64,000 nt of DNA from Polytrichum commune (taxonomy: Eukaryota; Streptophyta; Polytrichopsida; Polytrichales; Polytrichaceae): positions 23,560,001 through 23,624,000 of the forward strand of contig OX485806.1 of assembly GCA_950295325.1 (NCBI GenBank). The letters are read 5' to 3'. Shown here one piece after another: positions 45,141-55,939 of this stretch. The first letter of the stretch is position 1. Each line of letters opens with the position of its first letter. A program made the translations under genes and the position numbers. The notes under the pieces were generated by a model. That model ran no database searches, was not told the origin of the DNA, and was given only the letters and a program-made list of their open reading frames with translations.

Positions 45141-46160
45141 ATATATAAAAGCCTTTGGGCTAAACATAGACATAAAGAAAGAAGGAAATTAAATTAACCC
45201 TACTTGAATATATGATGAATATTCAAAGTCAAAAATCACTAGCTTCATTGCCTAGAACCAACACAACATAGTTGGGTATTAGACCCAAGCTAGATCAAAG
45301 AGCAACCTAGTAACGGTGCGCAAAGCCACCCGGTTCACTTGCAAAACCAATCACCTTGCATCTTAGATACCGACCCTCTTGCAAGCCTACCTCCTTGGCT
45401 TTGTGAATGGAATGGCTAGAACCATCCCCCCTACGGTGTATAGAATGGCTAGAATATGCATTGACAAGCCACTATGGACCCCCACCTTGAACCAACCCAA
45501 CATAGAGTGGAGCATGTTATCTTACCTTACATAAAGGTAGTGCAGGACGCTATGAGGTGGCGCCACTAATGGCACCTAGAAGCATCACTTTGTAGACCTA
45601 GACACTCCTACACCATGGGGAACGGTTGAAGCTAGTGGTGTTAGCTATTGGGAGGCATTTATAGGTGTTGGTTTTGGGTGGGGTGTTGGTTTTAGCACCC
45701 TCTACCTTAGATCTATAAGCCTCATCTCACCTCCATCCCAACTCCTTTGAACAATTGGTAGAGGATGAAGAACGTTTTGAAAGTTTCTTGTGATTTTATT
45801 TTATTTTCAATATAAGAAAAATGATCCTCCATTGTGTTGTTGGAGCTCATGAGATGTCACAAAAGCTTGAGAGCATACGCGGGCAAGCTTGCTTGCCCGT
45901 CATAAAAATCAGCTATCTTTAGCATTTCATGTAACACCCCAAACCAAACATGCCGCAAACATAGCACTCAAACCCTCTATGATGTACACTTACCACCCAT
46001 AACTTTGACCCTCTCTAGAATAGGCATATGAACCCCAATTTTGAAATTGTAGAATATATGTATAAATAGATAGATAGATGTGTGTTCCTTTTTTAGCAAA
46101 TAATATTATATGAACAAGAACATAACCATCATGTCATCCAAAATTAGCATAAACATGTAT
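44981..46160. other. intergenic region with (AT)n near 45104-45146
   Basis: Low-complexity AT repeats and no ORF above 60 codons. No supported gene. Confidence 0.4.
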
Positions 46161-46266
46161 TGCACTACACCATTTATAATATTTAGTTTCAAATGCACAA
46201 TAATGTCACTTACCCTATTTTGAGGTGTATGCTAGGTTACACTAAAGATCAAGAACTTCATAATTA

Positions 46267-47804
46267 GGGCCGGTTCACACTATGCCCAAGTCAAGAGGTG
46301 AAGTGTCACTTTTTTGGACCAAACTATGTTGAGAGGAGAAGCCTTTGGGCTGAAAAAAGTATATTAAAATAATCCACTGTCAGATTTTGAATGTTTTAAT
46401 GAAAAAAAGTTCAGCCTCTCGACGAAAGTTTGGGTCGAGCATTTTGCTCAACCCAAACTTTGCTCAAGAGGCCGAACTCTTGGCGCCATAACTTCCTAAA
46501 AGTGTTGCCACCTAGGCTCTTTTGGAGGCGACGTTGTCGTGATGTAAATACGTACACTATATAGATGTGTACGTATTTAATATTGCATTGTGATTCTTGG
46601 TCTTGGAGAAAAATAATAAAGAATAGAAGTAGATTACTTTTTCATTTACTCATAGTTTATTTTAGTTATCATTACCTAAGGATAGAAGTGGATAGAAGTT
46701 GCTTACCTTTATGTTTACTCATAGTTACTCTTAGTTACCTTTACCAAATGATAGAAATAGATTACCTTTTTATTTACTCATAGTTTATTTTTGTCTTTTA
46801 GTTATCTTGAGTTACTTTGGACCAATGGGTGATTAGAAGCCATGTGATGAGGATAAGATTAAACTTTGTCTCTCGCATGGATAGGGAGAGGTGGTGAAGG
46901 AAAGATGTTATGTGATTTTTGTGGGAGAGAAGTTGTTGAGAGAGAGAGAAGTGGATTCGAAGCTCACGGTGTGAGTTGTTTTGAGAAGAATATGAAATAA
47001 AATACGAGGGATTTGTGATTCATGAGAGATCTCACTTGTTGTTTTGGAAGTTAGCAATCAAGATTTGTGCTTGTTTGAGTGGAGGGAAGCCTGTTGGTTC
47101 TTAAAAGAAGAGCTGAGACTTCAACCGACCATAGAAGACGGACAGATTGAAGAATTGAAGGCTTCAAGACTCGAATGTGTGGTTGCTTGTGGCACGTTGT
47201 CTTTTTCTTGTGTGTGTGATTCCAAGCCGGTTTTGGAGGCTAGTTGCATTTCATTTCTGCATCGTAATTTGTTTCCTGTGTGACAACGAAGTGGGATTAA
47301 TGACCCACAAGGTTGTTTGTGACAACGAAGTGGGATTGATCACCCACAAGGTTGTTTTCTGTCGTTCCCACTGGTGAGGCGCGATTGTTGGTCACCGTGG
47401 GTTTGAAAGTTTAGGAGCCAATCTTTCGGACGTCAGCTCGTGTTCTGACGTCCCGTTTTACCCGTCCGAAGCCCGTGGTTTCTTATCACACTACCCTTAC
47501 CCTTTACCCATATAGAGCCGCAACAGGATAGGTCGACGGGAAAGAGGTTGAAGATTAGAAGAAATTGAAGAAATTGAAGACCAGAAGACTCGATTGAAGA
47601 CAAGAAGATTCGACAGGTTCGATAAAATCTAGTTGCAGCCAGAAGCCCAGTGCTTTCCCAAGGCGGAACCCTCTCTACCCGACAACGTCCTTTGGATTTT
47701 GGCCTCTAGTGTGAAGGCCAAGAGGACAAACTTTGGACATTTCTGCATTTTCATTGGTCCAAACGCTTCTCCTCTCGAAGTTTGGTCATAGTGTGAACCG
47801 GCCC
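46267..47804. mobile_element. PIF/Harbinger-like element (family B) inserted in family A
   Basis: Starts GGGCCGGTTCACACTATG and ends CATAGTGTGAACCGGCCC, an 18-bp perfect inverted repeat. It is flanked by TTA (46264-46266 and 47805-47807). The uninterrupted site is at about 19733 (TTCATCATAAGTGTCACC). It contains a 1150-bp LTR, so its own length is about 385 bp. Confidence 0.9.
46535..47684. mobile_element. solo LTR of an unidentified retrotransposon
   Basis: Starts TGTCGTGATGTAAATACG and ends CTCTCTACCCGACA (TGTCG...CGACA). It is flanked by ACGT on both sides (46531-46534 and 47685-47688). It carries three diverged units of about 70-90 bp with TTTACTCATAGTT (46614-46815) and two direct 41-bp units with GACAACGAAGTGGGATT (47279-47360). 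No gag or pol. The last 60 bp resemble 52657-52716. Confidence 0.75.
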
Positions 47805-47883
47805 TTAGTGTCACCTCATAACACTTGGCGTTCAAATGCGCTTACCAATATCTTGGCATCAATATGTCCAATAATGTCATGAG

Positions 47884-48474
47884 CAGGGGTGGAGCCATGG
47901 AGAGGCTGGGGGGGGCTCAACCCCCCCTTAAATCACTGGTAGAAAACTATACTAAAACGACTACATTTTTTTAAAAAAATTTGCAACTGCAATGCTAATA
48001 TTTTGGGGCATGTAATACACTGCTGAAAGGTATTTTCAAGACCTTTCCAACGGTATATCACAAGTCCCCAAAATCCTAAAATTTCAGTTGATAAAACCAA
48101 AAATATTTGCAACCATTTAACGACTTTAGGTTGGTCAGAAGAACCGCAATGGGAAAACGACAACGGTTCTTCTTCACAATGTTTTCTACGAGTGCATTGA
48201 AGGAAAGTCAGCATCTGCTTACTATTGCCGATGTCTAATGGTGATGATTGGATGATCGATCTGATGATCATCTATATCGACAAGACCAATGCCAAAGCTT
48301 TGGATATTAACAACATTATCAAATTTTTATGGAGATTTCAACTCGATGAGTCCAAATCTCTGAATAAATAATCAAATTTGACCACCTATTGAAATTTGAA
48401 AATAAAATTTAAATCGAATATTTCCATATTTTGAGGTCAACCCCCCATGGGTCAAAATCCTGGCTCTGCCCCTG
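47884..48474. mobile_element. hAT element inserted in family A
   Basis: Starts CAGGGGTGGAGCC and ends GGCTCTGCCCCTG, a 13-bp inverted repeat with one mismatch. It is flanked by a perfect 8-bp duplication GTCATGAG (47876-47883 and 48475-48482). It is 591 bp including a CACTA-like insertion. No transposase ORF. Confidence 0.92.
47934..48194. mobile_element. CACTA-like MITE inserted in the hAT element
   Basis: Starts CACTGGTAGAAAACTATAC and ends CAATGTTTTCTACGAGTG (CACT-GTAGAAAAC inverted ends). The flanks AAT and CAT share two of three bases. The body is related to 38356-38651 (ACCTTTCCAACGGTATAT, TTTCAGT, GGT-AGAA-CTGCAA type phrases). It is 261 bp. Confidence 0.7.
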
Positions 48475-48884
48475 GTCATGAGGTGTAAGCCTCTGTTACA
48501 CAATGGTCTACAAGTTGACTAAAAGGGGACTAAAGGTGTACGTAAAATGACAATTGACATTAGTATGCTCAAGAATATCTTCCTCCTACATAATAAAATG
48601 TAAATACATGACCCTTGCCATTATTATGCTCAATAACATTTTCCGTTTGCATACCAAAACACAGTATTGTCATCTCAAGTATCCCAATGTGCTATGCTAA
48701 TGTCAAAATGTAAATAAATTTTCACTTCAAAAAGTAACTTATGTTGACGAACAATATCATGTTCATAATTAACGTCCGACATGACACTTTGAGACCTCTA
48801 GACATCTAGTTTAGATTGTTTGTCAATAGTGTGTGTGTGTGTGACACTGAATACCGTAAACGGTGTAGTTGCCCCTACATAAAA

Positions 48885-49224
48885 ACACCCAACGAAAAAC
48901 CCTGAAATGAGTTTGCAATTCAGAGGTTACTAATTATAGTTTATTTGACACTGAAATTAGCGTCAAAAATCTTGAATTAGTCTAATCCAAGTCATTTGAG
49001 ATAAACCAACCACAAACCTATAAGAGGTCTGTGTTTGGATTGATGAGAGGTACACACGCATGTGTTACTTTCCTCTTGCCCAGTTTGAGCACCGTTTGCC
49101 ACGAATGGCATTTATAAGTAAACGTGTTCTGAGTCCTCATACATTCCATTACATTATAAGTCATCTTGTTGCCCATGCCTTCATTGTAATCCTTGAGAGC
49201 CCTTGATGGATGAGAACCCACGGT
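48885..49224. mobile_element. diverged family L (Mutator-like) copy
   Basis: Shares AAAACCCTGAAA, GAGGTTACT, TATTTGACACTG-AATTAG and TTGAATTAGTCT with 39162-39408. It is longer at the right and lacks the GGAGAGAGGG ends, so it is old or truncated. Confidence 0.55.
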
Positions 49225-49256
49225 TTAGTGGACGGGGAGAACCGGCTGCTAGCTTA

Positions 49257-49988
49257 TGGCCACTTCACACACGAGCCAAGAGCCGTGACCATGAAATTGT
49301 GAGAGCCCAAAAGAAAGTGTCCAAAGGTTGTCCCAACACACCTCCAACATCATGTAGTGTGGTCACGGATCCTCAAGTGTAGTGTGAAGTCATATGTGAC
49401 CAGGCCCTCAACCAAATGCTATTTCAATGAATTTCTATTCATGTAGGTCCTCATACATGGTAAACTAGAATAAATCAACGGTTGTGAACGTTTAGTTTAG
49501 AGTGTCGTGATCTCTTGGTCGTGTGTTAGGCCGACCTCCAAGAGGTGGTTTTTGAGAATCGTCCAAGCACTAGAAGAAATCTTGTCCATTTCAACCGAGG
49601 CCATCGCGACTCGTGCACCCAAAAAATGCATAAACAAATCAATTTGTTGGCACCCGGAAGGTACCCGTGGTGTACCCATGGAGGGTGCCCCCCCGGTTGC
49701 CAACCAAATTGATTTGTTTATGCATTTTTTGGGTGCGAGTTGTGATGGCCTAGTCGCAAGGCCGGTTGAAATGGACAAGATTTCTTCTAGTGAAGTGACC
49801 ATGAAACATGATCCATTCGATGCCATGAAGAAATCCATGTAGTCTTTACATCCATCTTGCATTCACCTACTCCGTTGGTCCCTCAAGCGTAGCGTGAAGC
49901 TAACTTGGACCGGCTCCGCCTTTTCCACCAATGAGAGTGCTCAAAGTGTAATGGTCACGGGCTCTCGGTCTCGTGTGTGAAGTGGCCC
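49257..49988. mobile_element. PIF/Harbinger-like MITE, middle element of the triple nest
   Basis: Starts TGGCCACTTCACACACGAGC and ends CGTGTGTGAAGTGGCCC, flanked by TTA (49254-49256 and 49989-49991). It is the same subfamily as 31634-32133. Without the CACTA insertion it would be about 504 bp, against 500 bp for that copy. Confidence 0.9.
49568..49792. mobile_element. CACTA MITE, inner element of the triple nest
   Basis: Starts CACTAGAAGAAATCTTGTCC and ends GGACAAGATTTCTTCTAGTG with long inverted arms (ATTTCAACCG / CGGTTGAAAT and CAAATCAATTTG further in). It is flanked by AAG on both sides (49565-49567 and 49793-49795). It is 225 bp and nearly a perfect palindrome. The empty site is present at 31936. 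Confidence 0.95.
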
Positions 49989-50140
49989 TTAGATGAACGG
50001 GTTGAGGTTCAAGACATCAGGAAAATTACTGATCATTTCAGAGGTTTCTATAGAATATATCCCAATTCAATAAAAGAGAACCTGAAAGATGTCAACACTA
50101 GAATATTGACAATTGTGCCCAAGAATGTCCCCAGACATTG

Positions 50141-50944
50141 CTACATTTAGAGAATGAAGGCAAGCCGGTTCAATGATCCTCTTTGGAGTTTATAACAAAT
50201 GTGTTACAAAAAAGTTTTGATCAAAGGGCTTAATGTGTGAGGCAACACTCCGATTTAGACCGGGCTTTAATTTTGAACTTGAAAGTCTCATTTCGTAGAT
50301 GATATGGGGATCAAGACCTAATTGGACGGCAATACTTGAGTGGTACATGGCAAGGATTGGAGTTACCAAAAAGAGATGCCCATTATGACAATATTGGACC
50401 TTGTACTCAAATGTGTACATTAGATCAGTTTATTCATGCAAGTCTTTATCAATGTACATTGTAGCAACCCAAGCATGAATTATTGATGTAGGAGATTCCT
50501 TTTACAATACCTTGCCATAGGAAAAATCAACATATATGTATATATATATATATATATATATAGACAATTAGATATGGGTCCAACCAAGATAAGGTGTATC
50601 GTTAAGGACTGAACATAAAAGAGTCTTTACATTTCATAAGACTCATATTTGAGGCAACATTACTGATGAAAATCATACACCATAAAGAAATGTGATGACA
50701 ATATCTATAATTGTAATAAGTCTTCACTATAAATCTAAGTAAAGTTTAAAATAAAAACAAGACAAATATTCAAATGAGTGTCAAGGACTATGAAAAATTG
50801 GTGACGCCGTCGTGCAAGAAATGGTTTAATAAGTAAATATAGTGTGAAATGTTTTGAGAGTAGGGTTTAAAACAAATAAAAATAAAACTAAGAAAAATAA
50901 AGGTATAGACAAAAAGGAGGGGGGGATCAGAGGAATGAGGGAGG
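50141..50944. other. intergenic region; (AT)n at 50532-50562
   Basis: No supported gene. The minus ORF 50190-50420 (76 aa) is without recognisable features. Confidence 0.4.
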
Positions 50945-51165
50945 AAGAGAATGAACCGTGGTTGTAACCACGAAACTTAGAGTCGCATGCTCAGGGGGTA
51001 GGTGGCGCCAACTGGTAGGTACCTGCCTAGTTTTCACCAGCAGTGCCAAGCCACGTGGCCATTCGCCTGCTCATACGGGTCCAGAGGGTTTCGAACCCGG
51101 ACCAGTGCTATGGCGCTTGAAGCACTTTACCAATTAGGCATCCGCGGCTTGGCGTTTATCAGAAC
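50945..51165 (-). mobile_element. tRNA-derived SINE (probable)
   Basis: On the minus strand, GGATGCCTAATTGGTAAAGT resembles a pol III A box and, about 37 nt further, GGGTTCGAAACCC is a perfect B box. The sequence continues past a tRNA-size body for about 130 bp, into a T/C-rich tail (TTCTCTTCCTCCCTCATTCC). This head, body and tail order is that of plant SINEs such as Au. Target duplications were not identified. Confidence 0.6.
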
Positions 51166-51375
51166 ATGCTGAAGGGATTTATATCCCTATCCATTGTTTA
51201 TACGTTTTTTATTTATTTGAGTGGATTTTGAGTGGAAGAAATAATCATATCTTTTGGGGAAGCTTCTGAATGACGTCTTCCTACTAGAAAGTATTTAGGT
51301 TACAAGAAAAAAAGACCATTTCAGAGCTTCACCAGTTTGATGTGGTTATTTTGATTTTTTTTCTTTTTTTTGAAC

Positions 51376-51834
51376 ATGTCGAATTGGAGAATTTTGCCTG
51401 AGTCTCAAGATGAAGAACTTCAACCAGAGTTTGAGCAAGACTTTTTTTTATCTCAACTGTCGACTCGTACTTTTCTGTCACTTAGTCTTTCACCATTGCA
51501 TGAGCGTCCACAAGAAGAAGATGGGCCTTCTCGGCTGTTGAAGCAACCTCGTGTGGAGCAGCGGTGGCACGGAAACCTTCAACAAGATGCTCGTGTGTTG
51601 GTGATTTTATTACAGACTGGGTGTGTTCAACCTGGCATTCGGAATGTGATATTTGGAGGAATTTTTGAAGGCTTAAATGATGATCAATATTTTTGTTGTC
51701 TTAAGCCTGCGAAAGGAAGTTGCGGCCATCAACGTTGGCTACAAGGTCAGGTTAATCCATTGACTAAGGCTGATCGTGCAGACTACGTTGCACTTATTCT
51801 TCGACGCATCCTCAAGTTCTTGCAGTTGGAGTAA
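51376..51834 (+). CDS. hypothetical protein, 152 aa
   Basis: A single open frame from ATG to TAA with protein-like composition. The acidic N-terminal part (MSNWRILPESQDEELQPEFE) is followed by a Ser/Leu stretch and by a more ordered C-terminal half with ARVLVILLQTGCVQPGIRNV, IFGGIFEGLNDDQYFCCLKP and ADYVALILRRILKFLQLE. Four Cys residues are present. There is no signal peptide or membrane helix. No family recognised. It sits between a SINE and an LTR-like end, so it may be the remains of a retroelement gene or a small host gene. An upstream intron-like T-rich stretch (51350-51373) could be a polypyrimidine tract, so this may also be a last exon. Confidence 0.45.
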   Translation: MSNWRILPESQDEELQPEFEQDFFLSQLSTRTFLSLSLSPLHERPQEEDGPSRLLKQPRVEQRWHGNLQQDARVLVILLQTGCVQPGIRNVIFGGIFEGLNDDQYFCCLKPAKGSCGHQRWLQGQVNPLTKADRADYVALILRRILKFLQLE

Positions 51835-51949
51835 AATTCCTCTTGAAATTCTTTGCAACCTCTTTTAAACATACATTAATGTTATACGTTTAGTTTTAAT
51901 ATTTACAAACTTCATGTTGTGTGTTTGAAATTTGATAAAAAAAAATAGA

Positions 51950-52716
51950 GATAGTTTACTATTTTGGTTGAAATTTTGATAAGTAAGCTAAGATTAGGAA
52001 TAGATGAGTAAGATAAGACAATGGTTAGATGAGTAAGTTAAGGTAAGGATGAGTAAGCTAATGGAGGGGGATTAGCCAATGACTAGTCGAGGCCCATGTG
52101 ACATAGGTGTGGGCTAGTGTTGACTTTGGGAGGTGGCTAGGAGGTCGGACCTTTCTCTCCTCCAAAGGGAGGGGTTTAGTGTTTGGAGGGGTAGTGTGTA
52201 GAAAAGGAGAAAAGTGTCGGTGTACTTGGAAGTTTTTTTCAATAGAAATTTTGGGAGTTGATACGTCTTGTCGGTGTGGTTCCGAAATAAGATAAGCACA
52301 CTCTATTTGAATTTGTATGCGATTTTTATGAGGTTTAGAGGAGAATAATGTTTGTTGCAAAGAAATTTAGAAGATCATGACTTCAAAGACTTGTAGAAAT
52401 CGTGTATAGTGTTTTTGTTTATGAAACTCGACCAAGTGAAGTGATATTATATCATCTCTCTATGGAACTTTATACTTCTTAATTTAGAGTGTTGGAGAGA
52501 GAATTATGGCTTTCAAGGCGAGAGGATAATGAGCTGCCAACTAGATTCGAGAATAAAAAGTGTCTACCAACTTCAACAAAGCATAGAAACGTTTGTAGGG
52601 GTTTTGAGGATGAATACTTCTTGCATTTTTCTAGTCTCCAATGTCTTAAGTCAAAACTAATTGCAGCCAGAAATCCAATATTTTTCCAAAGCAAAGACTT
52701 CTCTACCCGACAACGC
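51950..52716 (+). mobile_element. LTR-like sequence, right end
   Basis: The last 60 bp (AATTGCAGCCAGAA, TTTTTCCAAAGC, CTCTACCCGACA) match the end of the solo LTR at 47684. It also has repeated GATGAGTAAG-TAAG units (51995-52060). The left border and internal region were not found. Confidence 0.45.
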
Positions 52717-54483
52717 ATGACACAATTTTGGTACACCTTATCGTGATTGGATCCACACAAGCTCAAGCATTCGCTCATCGAACTCGCAAGTGTAACTTAT
52801 GAAGGTTGTAAAACACCTCAAGTTCTAATAAAAATACAATAGTTACCTATAAGATGTGAAAGTGATGATGATGATGATGATTTTTCTCTATAAATGATCA
52901 TAAAATTGAACCAAAAACATACAATTGGTTTTTTACTAATGATCATTAAATCGGAATGAAAAAAAAGGATTGTATGATTTTATTAAGGTAGCAATGATCT
53001 TTTATAAAGAATATGGTCCAATAGGAGCTTGCCAAGCAGGATGATCACCAACCAACATTCAAGCCCATTATCCGTCCACTACCCAGAGCACAAGAGTACT
53101 CGTTGCTCAGTTACCCACCTCACACGATACCCTCCTCCCCAACATCCGCTCTTACCCAACCGTTCAGCTGGGTGTCACCATTGACTTTGGGTTTGGAGTG
53201 GACGGGCCTTTCAACACAACCGGCAACCCATACCCTTTGTCCAATGTCCTCAAATTCCTACCCATGCTTAGGTTACATGAGGCCACTACACATGTGGCCT
53301 CTAGCTTTAGAAACCAATACAATAAGACCATAATGTTGCAACTACACCCAATTTTTTCCCAATGGATGATGGTTTGGAAAAAGGTCCACATGTTGTCGTG
53401 ATATTTCCCATTTAGATCCAACTTTTCTTTGCATCTTCTACACCCTTCCTATCTAATAGGATCCCACATCTTATGTCATTGTCACATTAGCTACAGTTGC
53501 ACTACTGTAGATCCACTTCCACTACTGCATATTCAATGTCTTCCTAAAGTAAGAAGAAGTTACAAATGGGAGGATAATCAAATCCTTTCTATTTGACAAT
53601 CAACATTGAATCTAATGACGTGATTAAATTAAGGGAATCAATGGCATTGCAATGGTTGAGGAAGTCCGGCTCATTCCATTCCGCACATACTCCCAGTGTC
53701 CATAAGCATTTCAAAGGAGGATGAGAGCCAGTACTCACAACCTAACCTCGCAACCACACCACACTTAAAACTTGCACACCTCACACACCCTTGTTTGCCA
53801 CAAAACACATGAGAAAGAGGAGGTGGAAATGAGCCCCCATTAGGGTTTTGGGTAGATTTTCCCCCCTTCCTTAAGGGATTCCTTCAATGGATGAAATATT
53901 GAATTCTTAGGATGTAGAATATATACCAAACTTTAAGTAATTCATTACAAAAATGTAAGTTGGGATGACAAGACTTGTATAAAAGCTTATCATTCATGAG
54001 AAGCATCCTTTAGAAAAGTTACCATAGAGACATCAAATACAAAATTTAGTGTACCAATGACCAATTCAAAGAACTTCAAATCCCTACACACAAGAACAAA
54101 ATAAACCAATGGGAATCTTTTTGCAAATTGGAATCAAATATGCCCCTCCCGCATGGCACACTAAATAGTCCTATTAGTGTGGGCTACAATTTTTTCGTAG
54201 AATCCAGACCAATTTTCAACCCACACCAAATCTAATATTAACATTCATTTGTGCCAAATAACATTATTTTATATTTCTAAGAGATTAATGACACGAGTGA
54301 CTATTTTTACTTATGCCACTTTTGATGTAAGGTGGCAATGTTGGTCAGATGTCTTCGTGAAGACCCCCTGAAGACTCGGAGGAAGACTCGGATCTTAAGC
54401 CCACCTTATGTCCACCTTGACTAGACAGTAAATGTGGCCCCCAATGATTATTCTCACATGAATTTTCCACCCACACTAATAGG
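52717..54483. other. intergenic region without a supported gene
   Basis: Contains a GATGATGATGATGATGA microsatellite at 52864-52881. ORFs at 53103-53421 overlap on both strands and show no domain. No resolved transposons. Confidence 0.35.
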
Positions 54484-54712
54484 ACTACACCGTTTATGTT
54501 ATTTAACGTCACATACTATTTGAAATTACGCAATGTTGTAAATATTTATCGTACATCTCATTTATCACAAACAAAGGGTAAATTGGTTGTGCGGACATTA
54601 TAGAATAACAACAAATATTTACTTGGCAAAAAACTACATAAAGCACAAAAGAATCGTGAGCGTTGCATAGCTCTAAATAGAAAGTGATATTAAATACCAT
54701 AAATGGTGTAAT
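54484..54712. mobile_element. short family A-type MITE
   Basis: Starts ACTACACCGTTTATGTTATT and ends TAAATACCATAAATGGTGTA, inverted ends of about 28 bp. It is about 228 bp. The same terminal signature occurs in the longer family A elements, but the interior differs. Confidence 0.7.
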
Positions 54713-55679
54713 AATAATAGGTGTAGTTGCCATGAAACTTTACCCCTTTCATGAGCAGGCCCGAACACCCACAATAAGAGTCACCATGTCAATATGGAGT
54801 GAAACTCCAAGTTCCACTCACGTCAATACAAGTCGAATTCTCGTGTTCTTTACATGATGGCGGTGCACATAATGTGCCAAATTGAATAATAGGAGAGAGC
54901 CTTATTGTTGTGATAGATTGAAGTGTGAGTGCTTTTCATAGTAGTTTGGAGCGATGGCAATCATGGGTTCTCTTTTGGAGTAACACATCATGAGACTGAG
55001 GGCCCGTTCACACTAGTGTGTATGTTTCACAAATTTAATCGGACATTCAACTTCAAATCCAACGTGTCACGTGACGTTTTCAAAAATGAAAATGAATTTC
55101 AATTGACATCTGCATATTCTTCCAAAATATCACCTCAATGTCACATGCCTTTGTCATTTCAATTTCAAAAGTGTTAATTGACGTGCGGTTTTTTTTTTCA
55201 CAAGTCACACTACATGTCAAAATCTAAATTATGCGTGTCAATTGACGTGCAGTTTATTTTTGTGCAAGTTATTTGTGTGTCAAATGTTAAAAACTTGCAA
55301 AAACTTTGTCAAAAATACTCACTAGTTCACACACGAGACTGAAGACCCATGACTGCTGCATTCTAAGATTTCTTTTTGGTTGAAAAGGCCTGGACCATCC
55401 AAGTTCACTTCGCACTAGAAGGTGAAGGCCTCAAGAATCAAAGCATTTATCATGGGTGAAAAGTTTGCATGGGTCCTTACATGACAAACTATAAATAGCA
55501 TTTCATGGTCTACCGGAATATGCATTAGGCCCACTTCCAAGAGGTAGACCTGATGCAACTTCCAACATACCATGTCAGAGTCTAAAGCCTTAGATAACTA
55601 GTATGGGCCTTTGGATGAGAGTCAAGGACCCTCACAATTACATGGTCACATGTAAAATGACCTTGAGCCTCAATACCGC
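54713..55679. other. region with Harbinger-like ends and a possible inserted element
   Basis: GAGACTGA occurs at 54985-54992 and again near 55338, bracketing a segment that starts GGGCCCGTTCACACTAG and ends CTCACTAGTTCACACAC. This could be an 8-bp duplication or part of decayed Harbinger ends. The phrase TCAATTGACGTGC is repeated at about 55165 and 55240. No gene. Confidence 0.35.
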
Positions 55680-55690
55680 AAAGTTTATGG

Positions 55691-55928
55691 AGAGAGGGAG
55701 TTATCGTATACGAGCATACCTCTCATTCATCCAACATAAAAGCCCTGGAATAGTGTGCAACTCGGAAATTGTTGTTTTTAGTTGATTTGAAACCAAAACT
55801 AGCTTCAATGACCCCAACTTAGTGTATTCAAGATTATTTGAGATGAATTGACAACAAAGCTATAGGGGGGTCAAGTTTATATGTGGATGGATGAGAAGTA
55901 CACTCATATACAATAATTCCCTCTCTAC
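55691..55928. mobile_element. Mutator-like MITE family L, copy 2
   Basis: Starts AGAGAGGGAGTTATCGTATA and ends TACAATAATTCCCTCTCTAC. It is flanked by AAAGTTTATGG (55680-55690) and AAAGCTTATGG (55929-55939), an 11-bp duplication with one mismatch. It is 238 bp. Confidence 0.82.
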
Positions 55929-55939
55929 AAAGCTTATGG

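Larger units (their letters stand above)
46164..48869. mobile_element. family A element, host of two nested insertions
   Basis: Ends: ACTACACCATTTATAATATT at the left and AATACCGTAAACGGTGTAGT at the right, flanked by TGC (46161-46163 and 48870-48872). A 3-bp duplication and ACTACACC ends are CACTA-like, though the first base is not certain. The homologous 19621-20103 sequence lacks both insertions. Without them this copy would be about 560 bp. No transposase. Confidence 0.75.
49225..50140. mobile_element. hAT MITE family H, outer element of a triple nest
   Basis: The left part (TAGTGGACGGGGAGAACCGG, CTGCTAGC) and right part (GATGAACGGGTTGAGGTTCA to GTGCCCAAGAATGTCCCC) together make one family H copy that was split at TTAGTTA by the Harbinger MITE. 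Its own 8-bp duplication is not clear. Confidence 0.75.

Noticed and set aside
51080..51155. A functional tRNA gene
   Set aside because: The A and B boxes are present, but the acceptor and anticodon stems do not close clearly and the sequence runs on into a SINE-like tail.
46535..52716. One large LTR retrotransposon with LTRs at 46.5 and 52.7 kb
   Set aside because: The first LTR is closed by its own ACGT duplication and the two sequences match only in the last 60 bp. Unrelated MITEs fill the space between.
54985..55345. Firm hAT insertion with GAGACTGA duplication
   Set aside because: The proposed ends do not form a good inverted repeat, and the sequence around them resembles decayed Harbinger ends, so the boundary is ambiguous.
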